Shown here piece by piece: positions 1-7,670 of a stretch of DNA of 13,379 nucleotides. A program made the position numbers and the translations under genes. Under the pieces are notes generated by a model that saw nothing but the letters and a program-made list of their open reading frames with translations, did not search any database and had not been told where the DNA came from. The stretch comes from Podochytrium sp. JEL0797. Its lineage: Eukaryota; Chytridiomycota; Chytridiomycetes; Chytridiales; Chytriomycetaceae. The stretch is from NCBI GenBank assembly GCA_027596195.1, contig JADGJG010000726.1:1-13379 (forward strand), given 5' to 3'. The first letter of the stretch is position 1; each line of letters begins with the position of its first letter.

Positions 1-41
1 GAATCACCGACCCCGTGCAAAATTCGGCTCGAAATCAAACA

Positions 42-980
42 ATGGCAATCGATGCGACAAGAATCCCCATCTTGGCTATTTGGTGCTTCGGACTCCTCAC
101 AAGCGGCTCTCTCCTCCTCCATATGATATCAGGAAAGCAGCTTTTCAAGTCAACTTTGGGCGCGTTGCTGACAATTCTCGTCGGGACTCTCGTGCTTTAT
201 GGCGCCTTCATGGTGTGTAGTCACTCGGCTCAAGTCTTTTATCCGGCGTGGTTCGAAAACACCGATTGGCCCAAAAAAGTCTACGCGAGCGTCCTCTTTG
301 GAGGAGGCGTGATGATATTTTTGATCAACATGTTAATCGCCATGGAGCGATATTTTCTCGTTGTTAACAGTCTTGAGAGACCTCCTTGGATGTACATATT
401 GATTGCAGGAATATATTGTCTTGCAACCCTGTCGATCATGGTTTGGACTTTGACCACATCGGTTTGATTCATTTCTTTTCTCCTTTTTCAATAGATCTCA
501 GCTAAAAAAAAATAGGTTCCCACAAGTTACAAAGTCCCAATCCCCGGTGCACCACTGCAGAGCTTGGTCTGCTTAATCTCACTCATCCTTTTCCTCCCAA
601 TCACCTTCGGCACCATAGGATTCCTCTACTTCCGCACCCTCCAAACCGTCAACCAAAGCATCTCAACCATGTCCGCAATAGCAGCCGACCGTGGCTCCAA
701 ATCATTTCAAGCAACCGACAAGTCGCAATCCAAGGACGCGCGTCTCCGCAAACGCGTGGTGAAAAACTGTTTGCTCGTGCTCGTGTCGTTTGCGGCGTGT
801 TATTCGTTGCTTCCGTCTGTGATTTTGTATAATCTTGTTTTTCCTGGGTGGAGGTGTCCTGAGGGGTTGGAGATTGTGAGCAACTGTTTGCTGGCGTTGG
901 ATGGGGTTGTGACGCCTTTGGTGGTTTTGCATTTGAATCGAGGAGTGGTGGAAGGGAAAAGAAAGAGCGCAACAGTTTAA
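42..980 (+). CDS. Seven-transmembrane class A-like receptor, copy 1
   Basis: Two exons, 42-461 and 516-980, encode 294 residues. The 54-bp phase-0 intron (462-515) ends in an A-rich TAG acceptor, and the same intron position is kept in the copy at 1985. The ATG at 42 sits in a good context (CAAACAATGG). Seven hydrophobic segments are visible, near residues 9-29, 39-63, 81-101, 117-138, 157-179, 223-248 and 258-280. An ERY triplet (102-104) follows TM3, like the D/ERY of rhodopsin-family receptors. TM5 has a proline (168). TM6 carries CYSLLP (235-240), resembling CWxP, and TM7 carries D269 and T273-P274 in place of NPxxY. A basic, Ser-rich loop joins TM5 and TM6. No lysine lies seven residues before the TM7 proline, so an opsin is unlikely, and the usual TM3 cysteine is absent. 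It is probably a plasma-membrane G-protein-coupled receptor; the ligand is unknown. Only 41 bases lie upstream, so an earlier exon cannot be excluded. Confidence 0.72.
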
Positions 981-1020
981 TTTTTGTATGTGCATCTATA
1001 CCCTTGCGGATGAGGATTTT

Positions 1021-1097
1021 GATATGAAGAAACTGAAAAGGAGAGGGCAGACTATACGAAAAAAACAACGCGCGTTCTTTTTTTTATGTCGATAAGC
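1021..1097 (+). pseudogene. Decayed echo 1 of the coiled-coil gene 3' end
   Basis: This stretch aligns with the last ~75 coding bases plus stop region of the intact coiled-coil gene at 9837-10502. Matching blocks include GAAACTGAA(A)..GGAGAG.GCAGA, then ACGAAAA.ACAACGCG, then a degraded GATAAGC where the intact gene has CAATAAAC. Extra bases break the frame. It lies directly after the first receptor gene and is followed by two more echoes. Confidence 0.5.
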
Positions 1098-1111
1098 AAA
1101 AAAATGAAGTG

Positions 1112-1180
1112 GTGACTGGAGAGGTCAGAACAACGCGTTTTCTGGGAATATCGGATGCCGATAAACGCCTCAATCAGTTG
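1112..1180 (+). pseudogene. Decayed echo 2 of the coiled-coil gene 3' end
   Basis: A GGAGAGGTCAGAACAACGCG block followed by TTTTCTGGGAATAT and GATAAACGCC parallels the GAGAGAG..GCGAAAAAACAACGCG, TTTTGGGGACTGT and CAATAAACACT blocks at 3735-3800. The upstream part is missing. It is the weakest of the three echoes because the matching run is short. Confidence 0.35.
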
Positions 1181-1205
1181 CTCCATCTCTAACAGAACGG
1201 GTCAT

Positions 1206-1310
1206 GATTGGTTGTGCATCTTGAAGATGCGTTGGTGTCTCCAGATGAAAGAGTAGGAGGGGAGAGGAGAGGTTAGATACGAAGCTTTCGGAACTCTGAT
1301 CCACCAATAA
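1206..1310 (+). pseudogene. Decayed echo 3 of the coiled-coil gene 3' end, facing the DDHD remnant
   Basis: Starting at GATTGGTTGTGCATCTTGAAGATGCG this follows the intact gene's 3' end (GATGGACTGTGTCATTGAAGACGCG). It then carries a gapped match through GGAACTCT to CCACCAATAAGCACCAC, which corresponds to the intact CCAATAAACACCAC around the stop. An internal deletion and a changed stop context show it no longer encodes the protein. The copy is convergent with the DDHD remnant that begins about 24 bp downstream, exactly as in the two better preserved loci, which is why I regard it as homologous. Confidence 0.65.
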
Positions 1311-1334
1311 GCACCACAAACTTTTCTGTCCAGT

Positions 1335-1860
1335 TTATTTCTTCGCACTTCAAGAGCAAACAAATTCGAAAAATATGGTACATCATGTCGTGATTCCGCC
1401 AATACGAAAAATGCGCGCGCATTCCAATCAAATACTGATGGAAAGTGTTTTCCATTACAGTCTCTGTCACGAAATAATCCAGCCTCTTCTTCAACGAAAG
1501 TTGGTTCTCCTCGCAATCGTTGGGTTCGTCTGCTTTCTCGCCGGGTGGAGTGGATTGACGTGCTGCTGGCGAGAGGGTCTTCTGTGGATTTCGCTGTTGG
1601 ACGCTTGAGGCGTCGTTCGGAAACAGCAGCGAGTGCTTCCTTCAAAGCTTTTTCAGCTTGCTCTTGGGATGGCGTTCAATGGGGTTCGGCCGTTTTATAA
1701 ATTGTACGTGGCTGACGAGTCCACGAATTGAGCGACGCCAGCGAGAGCAAGTTTGAAAATCAGAATCACTGACTTCTTCGTTGGTACATTACCGCAAATG
1801 CGGCAGACACGCGACGAAACGAGGATTCGAATCTTTTCGTATCACACTGAGCGAGGGAGG
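1335..1860 (-). pseudogene. 3' remnant of a third DDHD phospholipase copy
   Basis: Read on the minus strand this aligns continuously with the last ~550 coding bases of DDHD copy A (3823-4385). The best part, about 1375-1500, keeps RLDYFVTETVMEN and MRAHFSYWRNHDMMYHI, so the C-terminal His and Asp of the DDHD signature are still readable. It is broken. One base is lost just after MMYHI (near 1372), which shifts the end out of frame. About four bases are gained near 1560 in the Pro/Ser-rich linker, and further deletions lie near 1690-1770. Everything 5' of this, including the lipase core, is missing; the similarity fades around 1860, just upstream of the second receptor gene. It is a non-functional relic of a segmental duplication. 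Confidence 0.85.
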
Positions 1861-1984
1861 AATGTCCGTACCTGTAGAAGACTTGGTAGTTCTTGGCTCG
1901 GTCACATGGCACAAACAATGGTTATCCCCTTGATTGAGTTTGAGTTCGATTCCGGACAAAGACTTTTCGGCTCGAAATCAAACA
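1861..1984 (+). promoter_or_regulatory. 5' flank of receptor copy 2
   Basis: The 124 bases between the end of the DDHD relic and the receptor ATG must hold the core promoter unless it lies inside the relic. Only the last ~20 bases (TTCGGCTCGAAATCAAACA) are shared with the start of receptor copy 1. I see no convincing TATA box. Confidence 0.3.
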
Positions 1985-2926
1985 ATGTCCATCGATGCGA
2001 CAAGAATTCCCATCTTGGTGATTTGGTGCATCGGACTCCTAACAAGCGGCTCTCTTCTCCTCCACATGGTGTGGGGAAAGCAGCTTTTCAAGTCAACTTT
2101 GGGCGCGTTGGTGACATTTCTCGTTGGGACTCTCGTGCTTTATGGGGCCTTCATGGTGTGGAGTCACTCGGCCCAAGTCTTTTATCCAACGTGGTTCGAA
2201 ACTACCGATTGGCCAAAACAAGTCTACGGGAGTGTCCTTTCTGGAGGAGGCGTAATAATTTTCTTGTTAAACATGATAATCGCCATGGAGCGATATTTTC
2301 TTGTCGTTCATGGCCTTGAGAGACCTCCTTGGGTGTACATTTTTATTGCAGGAATATATTGTTTTGCGACGTTGTCGACCATGATTTGGACTTCGACCTC
2401 AGCGGTTTGTTTCCTTTCTTTTCTCCCATTTCCAATTCGCCCCTCACCTAAAAAAAAATAGGTTCCCACAAGTTACAAAGTCCCAATCCCCGGTGCACCA
2501 CTGCAGAGTTTGGTCTGTTTAATCTCTCTCATCCATTTCCTCCCAGTTACCTTCGTCACAATGGGATTCCTCTACTTCCGCACATTCCAAACAGTCAACC
2601 AAAGCATCTCAACCATGTCCGCCATCGCAATCGACCGTCCCTCCAAATCATTTCAAGCAACCGACAAGTCACAATCCAAGGACGCACTCCTCCGCAAACG
2701 CGTCGTCACAAACTGTCTGCTCGTTCTCGTGTCGTTTGCGGCATGTTACTCAATGCTTCCCTCCTTGATTTTCTACAATCTCATGTTTCCTGAGTGGACT
2801 TGTCCTGATGGGTTGGAGATTGTGGGCAACTGTTTGCTTGCGTTGGATGGGGTTGTGACGCCACTGATGGTTTTGCATTTGAATCGGGGAGTGGTGGATG
2901 GGAAAAGAAAGAGTGGGACAGTGTAA
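1985..2926 (+). CDS. Seven-transmembrane class A-like receptor, copy 2
   Basis: Exons 1985-2404 and 2462-2926 encode 294 residues, with a 57-bp phase-0 intron at the same codon as copy 1. By hand count about 248 of 294 residues match copy 1 (roughly 84%), with no indels, so both copies are under constraint. The same landmarks are present: ERY at 102-104, TM5 proline, CYSMLP in TM6, D269 and TP in TM7, and a conserved KDALLRKR basic patch before TM6 that could contact a G protein. Substitutions are concentrated in the membrane and outer segments (for example S30W, C59W, F86S, L165H). The loop ahead of TM5 (VPTSYKVPIPGAPLQS) and the first half of TM6 are nearly unchanged, suggesting shared signalling output with altered ligand sensing. 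Without the intron the reading frame ends at the TAG of the acceptor. It is a direct repeat of copy 1; the two starts are 1,943 bp apart. Confidence 0.75.
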
Positions 2927-3110
2927 TTATTTATGTTTTTTGGGTGGGATTTCAACGTGATTAAAGAAAAAAAAGAGTTTTGTGTTCGCGACTCTGGCAA
3001 AGGTTGGAAATCGACAGCACCCCAAACCCCCCCTTTTTTTTAATCAAACGCAGGGCAACACATGCAGCGTGGCCTTTTTTTATCTTCCCCTTGGAAAAAA
3101 GTAAACCAAA

Positions 3111-3434
3111 ATGAAGGTCTCCACCACCCTGGGACTCTTGGTGGCCGTTGCCACAACGACCGCACATTACTCAAAATACAGAGTCAGCGGCGAGTACACC
3201 CGTTACGTCGATTGGTACCCAACCTTGGCTTCCTCCAAGGAAAGCAAGATGGGGTCCCTTGTTGGAGGCGCGAGCAACTCTGCTTCGGTTTCGCAATCCC
3301 AAGGGAATCAGTACTGTACGCAACCTTTTCTCCCGTTTATCATCTATCGGTGTTGATTGAAAGTTTGAAATCTTCCTTTTTCGAGATTCACCATCAAGTA
3401 CCCTGACGGCAATCAGCTCACTGTGGATATATAA
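3111..3434 (+). CDS. Small secreted protein (82 residues)
   Basis: The ATG at 3111 (context ACCAAAATGA) opens a clear signal peptide: Lys2, then hydrophobic TLGLLVAVATTTA, with cleavage likely after residue 19. Read straight through, the frame stops at 3356. A better model is exon 1 at 3111-3310, a 75-bp intron at 3311-3385 (GTACTG...TTCGAG), and exon 2 at 3386-3434, ending FTIKYPDGNQLTVDI and a TAA. The mature part (about 63 residues) is rich in Tyr, Ser, Gly and Gln and has no cysteine, so it is not a disulfide-stabilised effector. I recognise no family. It lies between receptor copy 2 and the truncated coiled-coil fragment. The exon 2 peptide looks like a beta-strand pair. The splice model is inference; the signal peptide is seen directly. 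Confidence 0.55.
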
Positions 3435-3639
3435 AAGGCGGGATTGCCCCGTGTTCAACGAATCAATCTTGCTCCTCCTCCGTGCACCTCGTGGCCTTTT
3501 CGTCTGAATTATCGTGGCCTTTTCCGCCGCTATTAAATCAAAATTTGCACAAGCCTCAGAAGAAGGGAGGGTTGACAAAATCGTGAACTCAAAGTTTAGA
3601 CCTCATCCACCACGTTTTAGGCAGAGGTGAGGAGATCTG
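3435..3639. other. Intergenic stretch without a recognisable gene
   Basis: No open frame or RNA gene stands out. An 11-base word, CGTGGCCTTTT, occurs at 3490-3500 and 3513-3523, and once more at 3068-3078 upstream of the secreted-protein gene. Homology to the coiled-coil gene begins only near 3625. Confidence 0.4.
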
Positions 3640-3795
3640 ATGGAAACGGACATAATGGGCTGTGTGGATGTGCCCTTTGAAGACGCGTTGTTGTCGCTGA
3701 ACGGACTCAAGCGCACCATTTCAGACAAAAAAACGGAAGAGGAGAGAGGAGATGCGAAAAAACAACGCGTTTTGGGGACTGTGGGGGACCAATAA
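3640..3795 (+). pseudogene. Truncated coiled-coil gene fragment (last ~51 codons)
   Basis: An open frame from ATG 3640 to TAA 3795 matches residues ~171-221 of the intact coiled-coil protein: METDIM/MEADLM, LKRTISD/LKRAISD, and KKQRVLGT/KIQRVLGT just before the stop. An in-frame TGA lies just upstream, and the first ~170 codons of the parent are absent. It faces DDHD copy A, with 27 bp between the two stop codons, the same gap as at the intact locus. The frame is unbroken and changes are mostly conservative, so a short product cannot be ruled out, but truncation of a duplicated gene is the simpler reading. Confidence 0.7.
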
Positions 3796-3822
3796 ACACT
3801 ACGATCAATTTCTCTGTCAAGT

Positions 3823-5946
3823 TTATTCCTTTTCACTCTGCTCCTTCTTTAGCGCCAACAGATTCGACAAAATATGGTACATCATGTCGTGATTCCGCCA
3901 ATACGAAAAATGCGCGCGCATTCCAATCAAATACTGATGAACCGTGTTTTCCATCACAGTCTCCGTCACGAAATAATCCAGTCTCTCCTTCAACGGAAGT
4001 GCGTTCTCCTCCTCATCATTTGATTCGTCCGCTTGCTCGCCGGGTGGGGTGGATTGTCGTGCCGGCGAGGGGTCCCGCGCGGCTCTCGTTGTTGGTCGCT
4101 TGAGGCGTCGTTCAGCAGCAGCAGCCAGTTCTTCCGTCAAGACCATTGCAACGTCTTCTTGGGATGGCATTCGATGCGGTTGGATTGGTTTCGGGGACGA
4201 ATTGTAGCGTACGGGAGATTGAGACCTCGATTGCGTGAAGACGGTGGAAGTTTCCTCGTACCGAGCGATACCCACAAGACCAGGGACAGGAGACTCGGAA
4301 TCACTGGTTTCGTCCTCGTCAAACAACGTAAATGCGGCAGAAACGCGACGGAACGAGGATCGAATCTTTTCCATCACGCCGTCCGCCAGGGCCGTCGGAG
4401 AGATGAAGTTGGGGTCTAAATTCTCTCGCTGCTTGGACAATGGTTCGGTAGAGGCAACTTCCACGGACAAGGGTTCCTTGGCTTCAGTCATGGACGCCTT
4501 CTTCCTCAAAGTGCGTGGTTTCGCAATCTTCCTGCCAAACTTTCCCATCCCATCGGCCGCCACTCCACTCGAAGAACCTCCCTCCACCACTGCTCCCTCT
4601 TCAATGCGTCTCCTTTTGTGCTTCGGCCTCTGCTCACTCTCGTCCTCCAGTTCCCCCACCGTCTCGTGTCCTCTCTTCCTCCCCTCCTGCATCTCATCAA
4701 ACAACCCACTCGCAGCCCCAGCAAAGCTATACATGCCCTCCACCATCGCCTTCCTCACATCACTGAAACTCTTGCTCATCGCCAACGTGGTTGGACCCGA
4801 CGCGAATCCACCCAAATCAGGCAAAAACGACATGCCCACAGCAGGAAGCATGCTCTGGAGGTTCAAGTCGTTGGGCATTTGCGGGAGCGAAGGAAGATAT
4901 GAGGTGAAGAGCTGACTGAGCGAGTGGTAGTATGCGAGGTTGAAGCCTTTCGTCAAACTCGAAGGGCGTTGAATAAGTTGCGGGGAGATTTCGGCATATC
5001 GAGAATCAATGAGGGGTTCGATTCGGTACGCGAGGGGGTCGTAGAGATGGAAGACGTTGTGGTAGAGAATATCGGGAGGTAGTGCGTAGGTGGAAGGAGA
5101 TTGTCCTCGCATGATCATGACGGCAGCGACTTGGGCTCCGAGGGTGATGAGCATATCGGGTTTGAAGTTGAGTTTGGGGTACGTAATTTCATAATGGGTT
5201 CTGCACGATGCATTCGATTTCGACGCGGGTTCCTTCCCTTTGCTTGGGTTGCTGGTGACGCTCTCTGGGCCGTCGGATTCGGTATCGGGAAAGTCGACGG
5301 CAATGTCTTGATTGGCCAACAGATCGTACGTGATGGCTCCGCCCAAGCTGTGCGCGAGAATGCAAACGGGGCCGTCGAATTCGGGATTCTCGCGCATGAA
5401 TTTCGCATATTGCTGGTTCAGAACTTTGGCCACGGTTTGAACAACCTGGTTTATTATTATTACTATTAGTCTGACAACGATGCGATGACAAATGTCACAA
5501 AACAAGAACACGAACCTGGGCGCCGTGGAACGAAGAGAAGAAGTACAGAACGTCGGCAATCTTGTCGTTGTTGATTTGTCGAAAGATGGGAGTAGTTGGC
5601 AGTGTCACGAGCTGCATTCTTGCATCGACGCTGGGAAGGCTGTAGAACGAGTTTAGAAAAAGGGCGTCGTTCAACCACAAATCGCTCACTTGTGGACCAG
5701 TGAGTGCCATTCGATGGGAATCCAAGCAAACTCCTCTGGCTCAAATCGCGCGGCCTTGATGTCTTCGCGAAGAACGTCGGCACAAGTCTTCCGAAGGTCT
5801 GCCATGTTCCTGTCGAATTTGCCAAGGCCTTCAACCTGCGCGCCCATTCCATGGACCACGAATACTGCAGCTTTGATGGCAGGTGGTGGTTTTGACGATG
5901 GTGTGGATGTCGGCGTTTCTTTGGATGCGGCTTGCGAAGAATCCAT
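3823..5946 (-). CDS. DDHD-domain phospholipase (phosphatidic acid-preferring PLA1-like), copy A
   Basis: Three exons on the minus strand, 5946-5690, 5639-5516 and 5445-3823, encode 667 residues. The introns are 50 bp (phase 2) and 70 bp (phase 0). The N-terminal AVFVVHGMGAQ strand-turn starts an alpha/beta-hydrolase fold. The nucleophile elbow is AHSLGG with Ser about residue 160. The four metal/catalytic signature residues of the DDHD family are readable: Asp in FKPDMLITLG (~224), Asp in YDPLAYRIEPL (~263), and His and Asp in AHFSYWRNHD (~639 and ~647). In between is a long Ser/Pro/Glu-rich, probably disordered insert with a basic KHKRRR patch. No WWE, SAM or PX domain is visible. Family members cleave the sn-1 acyl chain of phosphatidic acid and related phospholipids and act in the cytosol or at ER/Golgi membranes. 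This supports the function; activity is inferred. The ATG at 5946 is the first in-frame Met ahead of the fold. A possible TATA box lies ~75 bp upstream. Exons 2 and 3 are nearly identical to copy B. Confidence 0.9.
3836..5672 (-). repeat. Left arm of 1.84-kb inverted repeat
   Basis: This arm is the near-perfect reverse complement of 7960-9796. Both arms are 1,837 bp, so there is no net length difference. It runs from the last codons of DDHD copy A to the middle of its intron 1. Intron 2 (70 bp) is identical in both arms. Outside the arm, identity falls to roughly 75% at nucleotide level in exon 1, and the last few codons differ. Confidence 0.9.
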
Positions 5947-6221
5947 GATTTTTGACGATTTTTGAGAAAGCCGACAAGAAGTGTTTTCTAAACACCACAA
6001 TCTTCTTATTCGCAAGCATGATATATATTCAGACTTTTGAGGTGAACCTCCACACACAGCAAACAGAAACATCGACAACACAGAACCCCTCGATCCCAAC
6101 CCACAACATGAAAAAGAAAACAACCTCAGGACTCAGCAGGACAGGACATGCAAATTTACGAGGACGCGGACAAGAAAATGAAAACAGAAACAAGAAAGGG
6201 GCTCGAACTTGATTTCAACAT
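5947..6221 (-). promoter_or_regulatory. Upstream region of DDHD copy A
   Basis: These 275 bases separate the 3' end of the RRM gene from the DDHD copy A start. On the minus strand an AATATATAT run (about 6021-6029) lies ~75 bp before the ATG and is a candidate TATA element. The rest is A-rich on the plus strand and must also carry the RRM gene's 3' end. It shows no clear similarity to the promoter of copy B. Confidence 0.45.
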
Positions 6222-7301
6222 TTAGTTGTAACTGGAGAGAAAAAAAAAGTCAGAAACATACACATCAGGCGTTATAGAGACTCACCCGTCGTTACCCTGC
6301 TGCTGCTGTCCGTACGACTGCTGCTGCTGGTATCCTCCCTGGTAACCACCCTCCTGCTGCTGGCCGTAAGAGTTTCCTCCGTAACCGCCTCCGTTTCCTG
6401 CAAAAATAACGAAAAAAGTCAGAATCGAACCTTTGTTTTGACCACGAGACAAGGAAAAAGAAACTCACCACCACGGTAACCTCCACGTCCCTGGTAACCT
6501 CCACGGTTTCCTCCGAAAGCGGGTCTGTCACCGGCAGGGCGGTCGTTGGCAATGTTGACACGGACAGTGCGTCCGTCCAAGTCCTGCTCGTTCAAGGCAT
6601 CGATGGCGGCCTGGGCCTCCTCGACACTCTCCATGGTGACGAATCCGAATCCACGGGAGCGGCCTGGTGAATTGGGATTAGATTCGGTGAAGAGAGGAAA
6701 AGGGGAGAAAAGGGAAGCAAGGACAAGGTCGAGAGAAGAGCGATCGAATGATATCACATAGCACACCAGCTACTGAGATACTTGCCTCTCACAAAGCATA
6801 TCATGCAAGAGTTACAATCTCGAAACGACCCAATTCGAGTCACGAAGGCACACACACTCCGAAAATTTTCCGATGAGCGGTCACCAGGGGCGAAAAGGGA
6901 GACAAGCACTCCAGGCACAATCGAGGGCAGCGAGACTCGGGAAACGAGCACAAGCGAAGCGGATAACAACATGAGCAAGAGACTAACCAGTCTCTCTGTC
7001 CTTGAGGACGATGGCGTCGGTGACGTTGCCGAACTGGGAGAAGGCTTGCTGGAGCGACTCATCAGTGGTTCCCCAGGAAAGGTTTCCGACAAAAACCTAT
7101 ACACATGAGGAGTTAGCATGGGCTGAGCAAGCACGAGGAAAGGGGGCCGCGAAGGTGTGGGCGGAGATAGCAAAAACCACACGATCGGTCCTGAGAGACA
7201 TCACGATGGCCGTGCCAAGGCAGGATGACCAGCGGAGGGGTCGTGATCATGGGCGGTGAGGTGAATGCAGGGCAGGGGGCAGAACGTACTTTAGTAGCCA
7301 T
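6222..7301 (-). CDS. Glycine/glutamine-rich RNA-binding protein with one RRM
   Basis: Five coding exons on the minus strand join in frame: 7301-7290, 7096-6988, 6663-6469, 6397-6286 and 6231-6222 (438 bases, 145 residues). The first exon encodes only MATK and the last only the final Gly base, Tyr, Asn and the stop. The RRM spans residues ~5-80, with RNP2 VFVGNL (5-10) and RNP1 RGFGFVTM (44-51). The tail (81-145) is built of GGYxG and QQQ blocks and ends QGNDGYN, a low-complexity region typical of proteins that condense with RNA. The layout matches the small glycine-rich RNA-binding proteins (plant GRP7, animal CIRBP type), which bind RNA in nucleus and cytoplasm and often respond to cold or stress; that role is inferred here. 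Introns 1 and 2 (193 and 324 bp) are far longer than others in the window. Retaining intron 2 gives an immediate stop (ACT GGT TAG). A pyrimidine-rich leader precedes the ATG. Confidence 0.9.
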
Positions 7302-7670
7302 TTTTGGTTTTGAGATGTTTTTTTTGGAAAACGAAAACGAAAAAAATCAAAGAAAAAGAAAAAGAAACGGAGAAAAGGGGGAAGGGGGGTGTTTTAGAGA
7401 AGGATAGAGGGAACGTGGACTGGGAATGAGAATGAGAATGAAGAACAAGATGTCGTTTGATTCATTCCCTCGCAAGACCCCTGAGTGGTTGCCTTTACCG
7501 CGCCGCATCCCCCGCCAACCACACCTCCGCCCACCGGCTGCCACTACGTCAATCGCGCGTGCAATTTTAAAAATCTCCTTTTACGACTGCAAATTATTTC
7601 TCTTTTCTTTCTTTCTTTGTCACCCCACGTGATTTTCTTTGCGAAAAAATCCCAAAAAAATCCCACCAAA
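7302..7670. promoter_or_regulatory. Bidirectional promoter between the RRM gene and DDHD copy B
   Basis: The two genes diverge from this 369-bp gap. On the RRM side, 7320-7400 is almost pure purine on the plus strand, so the RRM leader is a long CT-rich tract, as in many highly expressed fungal genes. On the DDHD side there is a CT-rich run at about 7588-7620, a palindromic CACGTG E-box at 7626-7631 (39 bp before the ATG), and a TACGTCA half-site at 7545-7551 that resembles CREB/ATF sites. TTTTAAAAAT near 7564 is a weak TATA candidate. The sites are seen; factor binding is not shown. Confidence 0.5.

Noticed and set aside
42..980. Microbial or animal-type opsin
   Set aside because: There is no lysine at the expected TM7 retinal site in either copy, and the ERY/TM6 motifs are generic to class A-like receptors.
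1202..1645. 147-codon minus-strand frame between the receptor genes
   Set aside because: It switches between two frames of the decayed DDHD 3' end (RRLKRPT then out-of-frame text), so it is a pseudogene product and not a gene.
1753..2319. 188-codon plus-strand frame crossing the DDHD relic and receptor copy 2
   Set aside because: It runs out of frame through the receptor's first exon; composition is arginine-rich noise, whereas the 1985 frame gives clean membrane segments.
4235..4915. 226-codon plus-strand frame opposite DDHD copy A, repeated opposite copy B (8717-9397)
   Set aside because: It is antisense to a well-supported coding exon. Its conservation in both copies follows from the near-identity of the arms, and it shows no domain of its own.
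6664..6987. Separate gene or small RNA inside the long RRM intron 2
   Set aside because: The open frames there are short and lack motifs, and no tRNA or snoRNA box pattern could be recognised by eye.
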